64,000 bases of DNA from Cupriavidus sp. MP-37 (GCF_020618415.1 NZ_CP085344.1:2193001-2257000); one strand, 5' to 3'; positions 51,304 to 60,809 are shown, counted from the stretch's first letter. The notes: generated by a model not told the origin, from the sequence alone. Made by a program: numbers and translations.

Positions 51304-52416
51304 TTGCCCTGGAGCCAAAACACCGTGAAGCAGCAAAGAGAAGAGTTCGTCCGCCTGGCACGCCAGGCGGACGCCAATATTGCGGAGCTTTGCCGCCGCT
51401 TCTGCATCAGTCGCAAGACCGGTTACAAGTGGTTGAACCGAGAGGATCTGGACGACCGAACTCGGCGGCCACATAGCTCTCCCGGCCGAACTCCAGCTGC
51501 CGTCGAAGAGGGCGTGCTAGCGATCCGAGCCGAACATTCGGCCTGGGGCGCCCGCAAGATCGCACGCGTACTGGAGCGTGACCACTGCGTCCAAATCGCC
51601 CCGAGCACAGTCAATTGGGTGCTGCGCCGCCATGGCTTGATCGATCCGGCCGCCAGCTCGGCCGCTACAGCCTGGCAGCGCTTCGAGCACGACCGGCCCA
51701 ATGCACTATGGCAAATTGACTTTAAAGGCCACTTCGCTACCGACACGCAGCGGTGCCACCCACTCACGGTCTTGGACGATCACTCCCGGTTCAATGTGCT
51801 GCTCAGGGCCTTGGGCAACGAACAGTTTGAATCCGTACAGGAAGCGTTAGAGAAGGCTTTTGCGCGCTATGGGCTGCCCGAGCGCATCAATGCAGACAAC
51901 GGCCCGCCCTGGGGTTCTCCAGTGCCCCGTGCACTTACCACGTTGGGTGCTTGGCTGATCCGCCTGGGGGTGCGGCTCAGTCATAGCCGACCTCGCCATC
52001 CGCAGACCAACGGTAAGGACGAGCGCTTCCATCGAACCATGCAGGCAGAGCTGTTGGCCAACCAGCGCTTCCGGGATCTGGACGATGCGCAGCATCACTT
52101 CAGCCATTGGCGCCACGTGTACAACTTCAAGCGCCCACACCACGCCCTGGATATGGAGACACCCGCAAGCCGCTATGCGCCTAGTCCACGGACGATGCCG
52201 CGCGAGCTCCCGCCTATCGAGTACGGCAGCGATGACATCGTGCGAAAGGTAGGCGACGGCGGGCGCATCTGCTTCCGAGGAAAGACGTTCCGGGTCGGAC
52301 GAGCCTTGGTCGGAACGCCCGTAGCGCTGCGCCCTCGCGTGGATTTGGACGGCACCTTTGATGTCTACTTCTGCCATCAGAAGGTGGCCACAATAGACCT
52401 ACAGGAGGCCAATTAA
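51304..52416 (+). CDS. IS481-family transposase
   Basis: 370 residues. An N-terminal helix-turn-helix (~20-60) and an IS481-type leader are followed by the DDE integrase core. Its acids can be read as Asp in WQIDFKGHF, Asp in INADNGPP and Glu in GKDERFHRTM. The C-terminal part (~300-370) is typical of IS481. The start codon is TTG at 51304: GGAGG lies 7 bases upstream and family members commonly begin MPW, as here. It appears intact with no frameshift. Confidence 0.92.
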   Translation: MPWSQNTVKQQREEFVRLARQADANIAELCRRFCISRKTGYKWLNREDLDDRTRRPHSSPGRTPAAVEEGVLAIRAEHSAWGARKIARVLERDHCVQIAPSTVNWVLRRHGLIDPAASSAATAWQRFEHDRPNALWQIDFKGHFATDTQRCHPLTVLDDHSRFNVLLRALGNEQFESVQEALEKAFARYGLPERINADNGPPWGSPVPRALTTLGAWLIRLGVRLSHSRPRHPQTNGKDERFHRTMQAELLANQRFRDLDDAQHHFSHWRHVYNFKRPHHALDMETPASRYAPSPRTMPRELPPIEYGSDDIVRKVGDGGRICFRGKTFRVGRALVGTPVALRPRVDLDGTFDVYFCHQKVATIDLQEAN

Positions 52417-52430
52417 ACTGGAGACTGGAC

Positions 52431-52480
52431 TGTTACCCATGTCCTGGCACATGTGTTACCCATGTCCCCGGTCCATACAG
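52431..52480 (-). repeat. right terminal inverted repeat of the IS481 element
   Basis: Reverse complement of the left end with four differences (46 of 50 identical), ending at 52480 directly before the second CTTG. It again carries two copies of GGACATGGGTAACA. Confidence 0.9.
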
Positions 52481-52483
52481 CTT

Positions 52484-52589
52484 GCGGGAGAGGGGCCGGG
52501 GGAGAGGGCCGGCGTGTGCAATAGCGACAGCCTTCACTTCGTTGAGGCTCCCGCCCTCTCCCCAACCCTCTCCCGCAAGCGGGAGAGGG
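52484..52589. repeat. REP-like inverted repeat pair next to the IS element
   Basis: GCGGGAGAGGG followed by a GGGGAGAGGGC block (52484-52509) is matched in reverse complement by 52553-52576, differing by a 2-base indel, with 43 bases between. The second unit joins a perfect palindrome CCCTCTCCCGC-AA-GCGGGAGAGGG (52566-52589). This is the pattern of bacterial REP/BIME repeats. The 250-base gap to the cupin gene (52417-52667) holds these repeats and the IS end and no gene I can support. Confidence 0.7.
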
Positions 52590-52642
52590 AGCACGCAATC
52601 GAGAATTGGAAAGTTCGAAGCAATGATGCTGTCGCCGGTTGC

Positions 52643-52660
52643 TCTCCCGCGAGCGGGAGA
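52643..52660. repeat. third copy of the CTCTCCCGC palindrome
   Basis: TCTCCCGC-GA-GCGGGAGA is a perfect 8-base-arm palindrome 8 bases after the stop of the leftward cupin gene, where it could also serve as a terminator. It has the same core as the palindromes at 52566-52589 and the one split by the IS element. Confidence 0.6.
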
Positions 52661-52667
52661 CAGAAGC

Positions 52668-53009
52668 TTATTTGCCAGCGCCGTCGTAATGCACCGCCAG
52701 CCACACCGTCGGCTGCGCTTCGTCGGTCCATGCCACGCGATGCCGGCATTGCGCGGGCAAGTGCAGCCAGTCGCCGGGCCGCATCACATGCCGGCCTGCC
52801 TTACCCTCGATCTCCAGCGCGGCACTGCCGCTGACCAGCAGCACCCACTCGGCTTGCGCGCTGTCATACCAGAACCCTTCCGGACTGGCCTGCCCGTTGG
52901 AGACGATGCGCTCGATCTTGAGGCCGGGCCGCGCCAGCAGCGGCTCGAACACTTCCTGCGCCAGGTTCACCGGCACGTCGGCCAGCAAGCTGCCATGATC
53001 GAGCGCCAT
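52668..53009 (-). CDS. cupin domain protein
   Basis: 113 residues, a single small cupin barrel. The two cupin motifs are recognisable but partly degenerate: WVLLVSGSAALEIEGKAG for the first and MRPGDWLHLPAQCRHRVAW for the second, with a possible metal His in CRHRV. Its function is unknown; similar proteins are often labelled phosphoribosylaminoimidazole-like or cupin 2. GGGGG lies 6 bases upstream of the ATG at 53009. A TTG start at 53039 would overlap the end of ftsK. It lies downstream of ftsK on the same strand. Confidence 0.75.
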   Translation of the reverse strand: MALDHGSLLADVPVNLAQEVFEPLLARPGLKIERIVSNGQASPEGFWYDSAQAEWVLLVSGSAALEIEGKAGRHVMRPGDWLHLPAQCRHRVAWTDEAQPTVWLAVHYDGAGK

Positions 53010-53035
53010 CACTGCCCCCCGAAGGTAACGTTGCG

Positions 53036-56000
53036 TCAATCCGCCGGCCCGGGCGCCAGCACGTCGCGCGCGCCGTTGCGGCCCATCGGCGATACCAAAC
53101 CGGCCGCTTCCATCTGCTCGATCAGCCGCGCCGCGCGGTTGTAGCCGATGCGCAGCTGCCGCTGCACCGCCGAGATCGACGCGCGGCGGCTGGTCAGCAC
53201 GAAGCTGGCGGCTTCGTCGTAGAGCGGGTCGGCCTCGCCGTCGCCGCCGCCGTCGCCGAACAGGTCGGCGCCGCTAGCCTCGGCCGGGTCGCCGGCGAGG
53301 ATGGCTTCATCGTAGTCCGGCTCGCCGAACTGCTTCCAGTGCTCGACCACGCGGTGCACCTCGTCGTCGGCGACAAAGGCGCCATGCACGCGTTGCGGAT
53401 AGCCGGTGCCCGGCGGCAGGAACAGCATGTCGCCCTGGCCGAGCAGGCTCTCGGCGCCCATCTGGTCAAGGATGGTGCGCGAATCGATCTTGGACGAGAC
53501 CTGGAACGCCACGCGCGTGGGGATATTGGCCTTGATCAGGCCCGTGATCACGTCGACCGAGGGGCGCTGCGTGGCCAGGATCAGGTGGATGCCGGCGGCA
53601 CGCGCCTTCTGCGCCAGGCGCGCGATCAGTTCCTCGATCTTCTTGCCGGCGACCATCATCAGGTCGGCCAGCTCGTCGATCACCACCACGATCATCGGCA
53701 GGCGCGACAGCGGCTCGGGCGCGTCCGGCGTCAGCGAGAACGGGTTGGGCACCTTGTGCCCGGCGGCGTCGGCGGCGCGGATCTTCTGGTTGTAGCCGGC
53801 CAGGTTGCGCACGCCCAGCGCCGACATCAGCCGGTAGCGCTTTTCCATTTCGCCGACGCACCAGTTGAGCGCGTGCGCGGCCTGCTTCATGTCGGTGACC
53901 ACCGGCGCCAGCAGGTGCGGAATGCCCTCGTAGACCGACAGCTCCAGCATCTTGGGGTCGATCATGATCAGGCGCACGTCTTCCGGCGTGGCCTTGTACA
54001 GCATCGACAGGATCATGGCATTGACCGCCACCGACTTGCCCGAGCCGGTGGTGCCAGCCACCAGCAGGTGCGGCGCGCGCGCCAGGTCGGTCACCACCGG
54101 ATGGCCGGTGATGTCCTTGCCCATCGCCAGCACCAGCCGCGAATGGTGCGCCTGGAACGAGGCGGCATTGACGATTTCGGACAGCCGGATCATCTGCCGG
54201 CGCGCGTTGGGCAGCTCCAGCCCCATGCAGGTCTTGCCGGGAATGGTCTCGACCACGCGGATCGAGGTCACGCCGAGCGCGCGCGCCAGGTCCTTCATCA
54301 GCCCCACCACCTGCGCGCCGCGCACGCCCATGGCGGGCTCGACCTCGAAGCGGGTGATCACCGGGCCCGCGCCGGCGCCGACCACGGCGACCGGCACCTT
54401 GAATTCGGCCAGCCGCTGGGCGATCAGGTCGCCGGTTTCGCGCAGGCGTTCTTCCGACACCTGCTCGGCGCTGTCGACCTCGCGCTCCAGCAACTCCGCC
54501 GGCGGCAGGCGGTAGTCGACCGCCGGGCGCGGCGGAGGTGGCGCCACCGGTGCGGGCGCCGGTGCAGGCGCCGCGGCTGCAGCGGGCGGCGTCGCGGCCG
54601 CCAGCGGCACGGTGCGCCCGACCACGGCGGGCAGCACGATGCGGGGCTTGGCGGGCAGTGGCGGCGGCAGGCTGGCTGCTTCGGCTTCCGCAGGTGCCTG
54701 GGGTTCGGTGGCTGCGGCAGATTCGAAGGGCGCGGCTGCTTCCACTGCATCGGTCGCGGCGGCTACCTCGGCCGAGCCGATGGCCGGCAACGCCTCCGGC
54801 TCGACCGCTTCGCTGACCAGGTCGTTGGCATCCATCAGGGCGCTTTCGGTGCCGGCGTCTTCGGCCGGGACCAGCGCCACGTCGTCGGGCTCGGGCTCGC
54901 TGCCCTCCTCCATCGCGGAACTTGCCACGGCGTGGGCTACCGCGTCGGCGTCGTGATCAGGCGCGCTTGCTTCGCGTTCCTGGGCGGTCTCGCTCGTGCT
55001 TTCCGGCACCTCGGCCAACAGCGTTTCGGCTTCCCCTTCGATGGAGGCTTCCGCGACGTCAGCCGGCGGCTGTGTCGCAACCGGGCCGGGCTCTGCAGCG
55101 TCCGCCTCGATGGCTGGATCCGTAGCCGCTTCGGGCATGGCCACCGGCAAGGGGTCCGATGCCGGGTCAGCCGACTGCCATGTCGCGGCCTTGCCCGCCA
55201 GCGCCTGCAATTCGGCGAGCAGGTCGAGCGCTTCCTGCCGGAGCGCGGCCAGCGATGGGGCATCGCCATCCAGCGCGAGGGGTTCGGCCGGGGCGGCGGC
55301 AACAGCGTCGTCGACCGGAACGGAAGGCGTGGCCGGCGCAGCCAGCACGGTTTCCTGCTCCGGCTCAGGCGCCGGCTCAGGCGCAGCGACGGGCTGCGCC
55401 GGTGCAATGGCATCCTGAGCGGCACTGGCCGCCGCCTGCGCGGCGACAGCGATCTCGGCCGTGGCAGTGGCAGTGGCAGTGGCAGCGGCAGCGGCGGCAG
55501 GGGCCGGCACCGCGGATGCGGCGGCGGGCTTCGCGGACGCTTCCGGCAGCGTCGTGATCGCCGAACGCACCAGCGGCTGCGGCTGGCGGAACGGGCTGCT
55601 GACCACGGTGCCGCGCAACGGCTGTGCCGGCCGCGGCGCGGGGGCCGGTGCGGGCGCCGGTGTGGGGGTGCTGGCGGCCGGCTTGCGTGCCGCCGGCTGG
55701 GCGGGACGCGTTGCCGGCGCAGCGGCAGCCGGCGCTGGCTGCGGGGCACGCACCGGCCTGGCCGCGCCCGGCGCGTCGGCATGATGCAGCCAGATTTCGC
55801 CGGGCTGCGGCGGCGATTCACGGGTGCGGCGCGGCGGCTGCCAGGCGGGCTGGCGGCGCGCTGAGACGGCTTCAAAACTGCGATGGCGCGGCGCGGGCGC
55901 GCTCCAGCCGGCGTTGCCAGCGGCCGGCGCGTCGCGGCGCTCGGCCTCGCGCAGCGGCTGGGTCGCGGCAAAGGACACCGGCGCCTCGTCCGGCGCCGCG

Positions 56001-56374
56001 GCGGGCGTGGCGGCACGGCGCGGCTTGCGCGCGAACAGGCTGCGCCAGGTTTCGCCGAACACCATCGGCGCGGCCAGTGCCAGCACGCCCAGCATCAGCA
56101 GCAAGGCGCCGGTCCAGCCGAACAGGTTGCCGAAGCTGCCGGCCAGCGCGCGGCCGGCGGCGCCGCCGGCGCTCGAGTCGGGATCGTCCCCGCTGGTCAG
56201 CGCTTCCAGGCAGGCGCTGGCGCACAGCACCGCCAGCGTGCCCAGCCACACGCGCAGCGAGCCGGGACCGGCCAGGCGCCGCTCGCCGGCCAGCCAGCGC
56301 GTCACCAGCCGCCACAGCAGCGGTACTATCCAGAAGGTCGAAAACCCGAACCAGCCCAAACCCATTATCGACAT
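53036..56374 (-). CDS. ftsK: FtsK/SpoIIIE-type DNA translocase with a shortened membrane region
   Basis: 1112 residues. About three membrane helices (~9-22, ~40-60 and ~84-104) are followed by a very long Ala/Pro/Glu-rich linker (~150-650) and the motor. Walker A is GTTGSGKS (~771), Walker B is [12 protein letters not shown] (~898), and the C-terminal gamma winged helix (~1050-1112, [23 protein letters not shown]) reads KOPS-type DNA. FtsK pumps DNA at the septum and activates XerCD. A canonical FtsK has four helices; the first helix seems absent here, and the usual beta neighbours (trxB, lolA) are not present, which suggests a second paralog. The open frame continues far upstream to 57418, inside another gene, and is not real. 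Starts at 56374 or 56365 are possible. Confidence 0.88.
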   Translation of the reverse strand: MSIMGLGWFGFSTFWIVPLLWRLVTRWLAGERRLAGPGSLRVWLGTLAVLCASACLEALTSGDDPDSSAGGAAGRALAGSFGNLFGWTGALLLMLGVLALAAPMVFGETWRSLFARKPRRAATPAAAPDEAPVSFAATQPLREAERRDAPAAGNAGWSAPAPRHRSFEAVSARRQPAWQPPRRTRESPPQPGEIWLHHADAPGAARPVRAPQPAPAAAAPATRPAQPAARKPAASTPTPAPAPAPAPRPAQPLRGTVVSSPFRQPQPLVRSAITTLPEASAKPAAASAVPAPAAAAAATATATATAEIAVAAQAAASAAQDAIAPAQPVAAPEPAPEPEQETVLAAPATPSVPVDDAVAAAPAEPLALDGDAPSLAALRQEALDLLAELQALAGKAATWQSADPASDPLPVAMPEAATDPAIEADAAEPGPVATQPPADVAEASIEGEAETLLAEVPESTSETAQEREASAPDHDADAVAHAVASSAMEEGSEPEPDDVALVPAEDAGTESALMDANDLVSEAVEPEALPAIGSAEVAAATDAVEAAAPFESAAATEPQAPAEAEAASLPPPLPAKPRIVLPAVVGRTVPLAAATPPAAAAAPAPAPAPVAPPPPRPAVDYRLPPAELLEREVDSAEQVSEERLRETGDLIAQRLAEFKVPVAVVGAGAGPVITRFEVEPAMGVRGAQVVGLMKDLARALGVTSIRVVETIPGKTCMGLELPNARRQMIRLSEIVNAASFQAHHSRLVLAMGKDITGHPVVTDLARAPHLLVAGTTGSGKSVAVNAMILSMLYKATPEDVRLIMIDPKMLELSVYEGIPHLLAPVVTDMKQAAHALNWCVGEMEKRYRLMSALGVRNLAGYNQKIRAADAAGHKVPNPFSLTPDAPEPLSRLPMIVVVIDELADLMMVAGKKIEELIARLAQKARAAGIHLILATQRPSVDVITGLIKANIPTRVAFQVSSKIDSRTILDQMGAESLLGQGDMLFLPPGTGYPQRVHGAFVADDEVHRVVEHWKQFGEPDYDEAILAGDPAEASGADLFGDGGGDGEADPLYDEAASFVLTSRRASISAVQRQLRIGYNRAARLIEQMEAAGLVSPMGRNGARDVLAPGPAD

Positions 56375-56399
56375 GCCATCTTCAAAACACCGGGCAGCG

Positions 56400-56405
56400 A
56401 TTGTA
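56400..56405 (-). promoter_or_regulatory. possible -10 box for ftsK
   Basis: TACAAT on the minus strand, about 26 bases upstream of the chosen ftsK start. The -35 region is weak. The 240-base gap 56375-56614 shows no other signal I would call. Confidence 0.3.
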
Positions 56406-56614
56406 GCGGTTATGGCAGTCAGCGATTGAATCGGAAAGCGCAAATATTCGTAACGCCACGCGTTTTGCGCGCCATGGTGCAACGATGCCAGGGCGAGCGC
56501 GGGCACCTGCAGCGCCTCGCCATGACGCTGCCTGCGCGTGGCGCAGCCGCGCCGCGCTACCATTCGGCAAACCCGATCGCATTGCATACGGGCGGCCCGC
56601 CGCCCTCCCCTCCC

Positions 56615-57838
56615 ATGCCAATCCGTTACGCCAGGCTGCGCATCCTCGTCGTTGAAGACCATCCGTTCCAGCGCGCCGCCGCCGAGGGCCTGCTGCGCCA
56701 TGTCGGCGTGCAGACCCTGGCCAGCGCGCAGAACGGCACGCAGGCGGCGGAGCTGCTGGCGCGCGAGCCCTTCGACGTGGTGCTGTGCGACATCGAAATG
56801 CCGGGTTGCAATGGCCCCGAGCTGATCGCCGCGCTGCACCGGCGCGGCGCGCGCGCCTTTGCCGGCGCGCCGCCGGTGTGGGTCTGGGTCACGGCGCTGG
56901 CCGACGACATCCTCGACTCCAATCGCGGCCTGGCGCATGCCGCCGGCATCCCGCGCGTGCATGCGCTGCGCAAGCCGCTGTCGCGCGATGCGCTGGAAGT
57001 GATCCTGGCCGATGCCCTGGCGCGCCAGGATGCCGCGGCCGGCGTACCCGCCTGGACCCCCGATGCCGCGGAACTGCTCGCCGCCAGCCGCGCCGGCACC
57101 GACCTGCTGGTCATGCTGCAGCCACAGCACGACATTGCCAGCGGCCGCCTGGCCGGGGCCGAGGCGCTGGTGCGCTGGCGCCATCCCGAGCATGGCCTGG
57201 TGCCGCCCGACCATTTCATCCCGCAGCTCGAGGCCATGGACGCTGCCGACCCGGTGTTCTTCCTGGTCGCGCGCGAGTGCGCGGCGGCGCTGCAGCGCCT
57301 GCGCGCCGCCGGCATCGAGATTGCGATGGGGCTCAACGCGTCGGCGCAAACGCTGTGCCGGCCCGGCGTGCTGGAAGCGTTCGATGCGCTGGTGGCCGCC
57401 AGCGGCGTGCCGCGGCACGCCTTCACGGTGGAGCTGACCGAGAGCTGTCCGGTCCCCGACGCGCTGGCCCTGTCGGTCGCGCTGAACCGCCTGCGGCTGC
57501 TCGGTTACGGCGTGGCGATCGACGATTTCGGCGTGGGCATCGCCACGCTCAAGCTGCTAGCCGACCTGCCGTTCACGCAGCTGAAAGTGGACCGCTCGTT
57601 CGTCGCCGCAGTCGACGGGCACGGCCAGCGTGCCACGATCTGCCGCCACATGATCGGCCTGGCAAGGGAACTGGGCCTGGAGTGCGTGGCCGAGGGCGTC
57701 GAGACCGACGCCCAGCGCGCCGCGCTGCTGGCGTTGCGCTGTCCGCTGGGCCAGGGCTACCTGTGGTCGGCACCCAAGCCGGCCGAATCCTTCGTCGCGG
57801 AAGCCATCGAGCGGGCGGCGGCAAGACCGCCGGCCTGA
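56615..57838 (+). CDS. REC-EAL response regulator (c-di-GMP phosphodiesterase-like)
   Basis: 407 residues. The receiver domain (~8-125) has the phosphoacceptor Asp59 in [10 protein letters not shown], Thr in VTALADD and Lys in LRKPLS. The EAL domain (~145-400) keeps the catalytic set: AEALVRW (~181), [18 protein letters not shown] (~300), LKVDRSF, AEGVET and the QGYLWSAP ending. It should hydrolyse cyclic di-GMP under control of phosphorylation, as in RocR. No histidine kinase gene is adjacent, so the partner must lie elsewhere. It is divergent from ftsK. The long upstream open frame from 55883 is a shadow of ftsK. Confidence 0.9.
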   Translation: MPIRYARLRILVVEDHPFQRAAAEGLLRHVGVQTLASAQNGTQAAELLAREPFDVVLCDIEMPGCNGPELIAALHRRGARAFAGAPPVWVWVTALADDILDSNRGLAHAAGIPRVHALRKPLSRDALEVILADALARQDAAAGVPAWTPDAAELLAASRAGTDLLVMLQPQHDIASGRLAGAEALVRWRHPEHGLVPPDHFIPQLEAMDAADPVFFLVARECAAALQRLRAAGIEIAMGLNASAQTLCRPGVLEAFDALVAASGVPRHAFTVELTESCPVPDALALSVALNRLRLLGYGVAIDDFGVGIATLKLLADLPFTQLKVDRSFVAAVDGHGQRATICRHMIGLARELGLECVAEGVETDAQRAALLALRCPLGQGYLWSAPKPAESFVAEAIERAAARPPA

Positions 57839-57856
57839 GCGTTGGCGCCGCCGGCG

Positions 57857-58423
57857 CTACTGCCCGGCCCGGAACGGATACTTGGCGAAGATCTGCGCCA
57901 CGGTCTTGTCGATGCGCTGCTGCGCGCTGGCCTTGTCGCCGGTGTCGACACTGCCGACCGCCACGCCTTCCCACACCAGCTTCATCTGGCGCCGGTCGAC
58001 CAGGTCGATATTCACGGTGCCCTCGGTGTAGCGATAGACGTCGTTATAGAAGCCATAGCCCGGCCACGGCGCATAGAGCCCGCCGCGGTAGCCGTAGTAG
58101 CCCATCATTGGCGCGGGCGCGGGGCTGACTTCCACCTTTTCCTGCAGCTTCGCATTGAAATTGACCAGCAGGTCCGGCGCCTGCGCCGCGTAGCGGTAGC
58201 CGCGCGCGCTCAGCTCGCGCTGGACCGCGGTCTTGAAGTACTGGGTGGTCAGGCTTTCATAGCCGGCGCGGTCGGTGCCGGGACGCTCGACAAAGCCGAA
58301 GGTGCGGTAGGCGCTGAAGTCGGTGGCGCGGTTGTAGTCCGTCTTGATGTCGGGCACGCTGGCGCAGCCCGACAGCAGCAGCGCCGCGACCGCCACCGGG
58401 AAGAGTTGCCGGAACGCATTCAC
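57857..58423 (-). CDS. DUF4136 lipoprotein
   Basis: 188 residues beginning at a GTG codon, supported by a perfect GGAGG six bases upstream. The lipobox LLSGC gives a lipid-modified Cys20. The mature part starts ASVPDIKTDYNRATDFSAYRTFGFV, the standard DUF4136 opening, and contains PMMGYYGYRGG and later RRQMKLVWEGVA. It is an outer- or inner-membrane lipoprotein of unknown role. The sequence after Cys starts Ala-Ser, which favours outer-membrane sorting. It lies 53 bases after the DoxX gene on the same strand. Confidence 0.85.
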   Translation of the reverse strand: MNAFRQLFPVAVAALLLSGCASVPDIKTDYNRATDFSAYRTFGFVERPGTDRAGYESLTTQYFKTAVQRELSARGYRYAAQAPDLLVNFNAKLQEKVEVSPAPAPMMGYYGYRGGLYAPWPGYGFYNDVYRYTEGTVNIDLVDRRQMKLVWEGVAVGSVDTGDKASAQQRIDKTVAQIFAKYPFRAGQ

Positions 58424-58476
58424 GATACACCTCCAGGAATTGACGGCGGCGCGCCCTGCCGCGCCGCCGCGGGGCG

Positions 58477-58896
58477 CTAGTTGAGCTTGCCGTTGATCCC
58501 GCCCACGCTGAACCTGCCCGCCCCCAGCAGGGCCACCGCCAGCGCCGCGCCCAGGAACATGCCCTGCAGCTCCAGGGCCCAGCCGCCGGTCTTGGACAGC
58601 ATGGCGAGCTCCTTGCTGTGCACCAGCGCCACCGCGAACAGCATGTTGATGGCCACCACCAGCGCCGCCAGCCGGCTCCACAGCCCGATGATCAGCAGGA
58701 TCGGCGCCACCACTTCGCCGATATACACACCGTAGGTCACCCAGGCCGGCAAGCCGGCGTCGGTGACGACCTTCGACACGAAACCGACGCCGGACTCGCC
58801 GGTCAGCTTGGCGATGCCGTGCATCAGGATGAGCACGCCAAGCACGATGCGCAGCAGCGCCTTGCCCAAGTCCTGGGAACCCTGAGAGCCACCCAT
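58477..58896 (-). CDS. DoxX family membrane protein
   Basis: 139 residues with four hydrophobic helices, including LRIVLGVLILMHGIAKLTG at the start and the conserved TYGVYIGEVVAPILLIIGL segment. DoxX proteins are inner-membrane subunits of quinol-linked or sulfur/thiosulfate oxidising and detoxification enzymes; the role here is open. I took the second ATG (58896), because GGAGG lies 7 bases before it while it would abut the ATG at 58902. It precedes the DUF4136 gene in the same direction. Confidence 0.85.
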   Translation of the reverse strand: MGGSQGSQDLGKALLRIVLGVLILMHGIAKLTGESGVGFVSKVVTDAGLPAWVTYGVYIGEVVAPILLIIGLWSRLAALVVAINMLFAVALVHSKELAMLSKTGGWALELQGMFLGAALAVALLGAGRFSVGGINGKLN

Positions 58897-59015
58897 GGCC
58901 ATTCCTCCTTGCCGTTGTCTACCGTATTGTTTGCCGAGCCATGCGCCTTTACCCTCACGCGCAAGGTTCGCCCCTGTACCTTAGTTCGACGCGGCGTGAA
59001 CGTAAAGCCGCAAAT

Positions 59016-59054
59016 GCGCGGTGGCCGGCGGCGCCGCTGCGGCCGCCACCGCGC
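59016..59054 (-). terminator. candidate terminator after the LysR gene
   Basis: GCGCGGTGGC (59016-59025) and GCCACCGCGC (59045-59054) pair perfectly over ten bases with a GC-rich 19-base loop, 23 bases after the LysR stop on the minus strand, followed by ATTTGCGGCTTTA. It may end that transcript before the DoxX promoter. Confidence 0.45.
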
Positions 59055-59076
59055 CTTGCGGAACGCCCACCCTGCG

Positions 59077-60024
59077 CTACACCACCCGGTGCATCGACGG
59101 TTGCCGCGGCTCCTGCATGCCGACCTTGTGCGCGCATTCGGGCAGCACCTCGCCCAGGAAGTCCAGGAAGCGCCGGGTCGCCGGCGTGACCCCCTTGCGC
59201 GACGGGAACACCGCGTGCAGCGTGCCGACCGGCATGTCGTACTGCGGCAGCACCAGTTCCAGCTCGCCGTTCTCCAGCGCCTCGCGGCAGAACATGCGCG
59301 GCAGCATGGCCACGCCGACCCCGGCGATGGCGGCCTCGCGCAGCAAGGCGAACTCGTCGGTGACCAGGCGCGGATCGTAGGCGATCTGGATCGCATCGCC
59401 GCTCTTGCAGCGCAGGGTCCAGGCGTGCTTGCCGTCGTGCGGCTGCTGGCCCACCCCCGGCATGCCGTCGAGCGCCTGCGGCGTGCGCGGCCGGCCGATG
59501 CTGTCGAGCAGCGCCGGACTGGCCACCAGCATCAGCTCGCTTTCGCCAAAGGTGCGCACCGCCAGGCTGGAGTCTTCCATCACCTCGCGCACGCGCAGCG
59601 CCAGGTCGAAGCCCTCGGCGATCACGTCGACGCGCCGGTTGGTGGTTTCCAGCTCGATGCGCACCGCCGGGTTGGCGCGCATGAAGTGGCCGATCGCCGG
59701 CGCCAGCAGGATCTGGGCGATGGCGATCGGGCAGCTCACCCGCAGCGTGCCGCCGGGCTGCTCGCGCGCCTGCTCGATGACCTCGCGCGCCGCCGCGGCC
59801 TCGTTGAGCATGGCGCGGCAGCGTTCGTAGAACGATTCCCCCAGCGGGGTCACGCGCACCTGGCGCGTGGTCCGGCGCAGCAGTTGCACGCCGAGGTCGC
59901 GCTCGAGCTGGGCGATGCGCCGGCTCAGGCGCGACTTGGGCACGCCGGTGGCGCGGCTGGCCGCGGAAAAACTGCCGTGCTCGACCACTTGGGCGAACAG
60001 CGACAGGTCATTGAGGTCTTGCAT
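59077..60024 (-). CDS. LysR family regulator, divergent from azoR
   Basis: 315 residues. An N-terminal LysR helix-turn-helix (DLSLFAQVVEHGSFSAASRATGVPKSRLSRRIAQLE, ~5-60) is followed by a typical effector domain (LRVSCPIAIAQILLAPAIGHF onward). The start at 60024 (MQDLND) fits the family; 30 extra open codons upstream do not. It is divergent from azoR across 164 bases, a layout often seen for quinone- or stress-responsive LysR proteins controlling an azoreductase. Confidence 0.9.
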   Translation of the reverse strand: MQDLNDLSLFAQVVEHGSFSAASRATGVPKSRLSRRIAQLERDLGVQLLRRTTRQVRVTPLGESFYERCRAMLNEAAAAREVIEQAREQPGGTLRVSCPIAIAQILLAPAIGHFMRANPAVRIELETTNRRVDVIAEGFDLALRVREVMEDSSLAVRTFGESELMLVASPALLDSIGRPRTPQALDGMPGVGQQPHDGKHAWTLRCKSGDAIQIAYDPRLVTDEFALLREAAIAGVGVAMLPRMFCREALENGELELVLPQYDMPVGTLHAVFPSRKGVTPATRRFLDFLGEVLPECAHKVGMQEPRQPSMHRVV

Positions 60025-60188
60025 GGATGGCTCCGGGGTCACCCGGACGGCGCGCGCCTCCCCGCAGGGATACCGTCCGGCATGGCGTTGCATCGATAGA
60101 ACAATCATTTGCATTTTGCCTCACTACCGATACCAATGGCCAGCCGCTATCTTTCCTCCATCGCAACCGCACCCTTGTGGAGAAAGAC

Positions 60189-60809
60189 ATGAACATCCTG
60201 CAGATCGATTCCAGCGTCCTCGGCGACAACTCCGTTTCGCGCAGCCTGACCGCCAGCGTGGTGGCCGACCTGGTCGCCGCCAACCCCGGCGCCACGGTGA
60301 CCGTGCGCGACCTGGACCAGGATGCGCCGGCGCACCTGTCCGGCAACCTGCTGCCCGTGCTGGGCGGCCCCAAGGACGGCCTGGACGCCGTGCAGCAAGC
60401 CGAGCTGCAGCGCACCGAGCAGTGGCTGGCCGAGTTCCTGGCCGCCGATGTGCTGGTGGTGGGCGTGCCGCAGTACAACTTCAGCATCCCCAGCCAGCTC
60501 AAGGCCTGGATCGACCGCATCGCGCAGGCCGGCCGCACCTTCCAGTACACCGAGAACGGCCCGGTGGGCCTGGCCGGCGGCAAGCGCGTGATCGTGGTGT
60601 CGTCGCGCGGCGGCGTGCGCCAGGATGCCAATGAGCTGGACCTGCACGAAAAGACCGTCGACGTCGTGTTCCGCTTCCTGGGGATCACCGACATCACCTA
60701 CGTGCGCGCCCACGGCCTGGCCATGGGCCCGCAGTTCCGCGAAGCCGGCCTGGCCAGCGCCCGCACCGAGATCGCGGCGCTGAACGACGCCAGCCGCCTG
60801 GCCGCCTGA
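60189..60809 (+). CDS. azoR: FMN-dependent NADH azoreductase
   Basis: 206 residues, the normal AzoR length. It has the flavodoxin-like FMN loop at the start (SSVLGDNSVSRSLT), the FMN-contacting PQYNFSIPSQLKAWIDR motif and the VVSSRGG segment. It reduces quinones and azo compounds with NADH, probably as a dimer. The LysR gene divergent from it probably governs it. A weak promoter-like pair (TTGCAT at 60109-60114 and TACCAA at 60131-60136, 16 bases apart) lies upstream. Confidence 0.92.
   Translation: MNILQIDSSVLGDNSVSRSLTASVVADLVAANPGATVTVRDLDQDAPAHLSGNLLPVLGGPKDGLDAVQQAELQRTEQWLAEFLAADVLVVGVPQYNFSIPSQLKAWIDRIAQAGRTFQYTENGPVGLAGGKRVIVVSSRGGVRQDANELDLHEKTVDVVFRFLGITDITYVRAHGLAMGPQFREAGLASARTEIAALNDASRLAA

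Larger units (their letters stand above)
51223..52480 (+). mobile_element. complete IS481-family insertion sequence
   Basis: 1258 bases bounded by 50-base terminal inverted repeats that match at 46 of 50 positions. It encodes a single transposase and is flanked by a 4-base direct repeat CTTG (51219-51222 and 52481-52484) consistent with a target duplication. The element appears complete and recent enough to keep a perfect target repeat. Base use in the transposase is less GC-rich than in the neighbouring genes, a sign of foreign origin. Confidence 0.92.

Noticed and set aside
52417..52667. Possible small genes in the gap between the IS element and the cupin gene
   Set aside because: Open frames here run through the palindromic repeats and the IS terminal repeat and have no ribosome site or recognisable protein.
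53036..57418. Extension of the ftsK frame upstream to 57418 (1460 codons)
   Set aside because: The upstream part lies antisense inside the REC-EAL gene and carries no FtsK-like helices; the start at 56374 is preferred.
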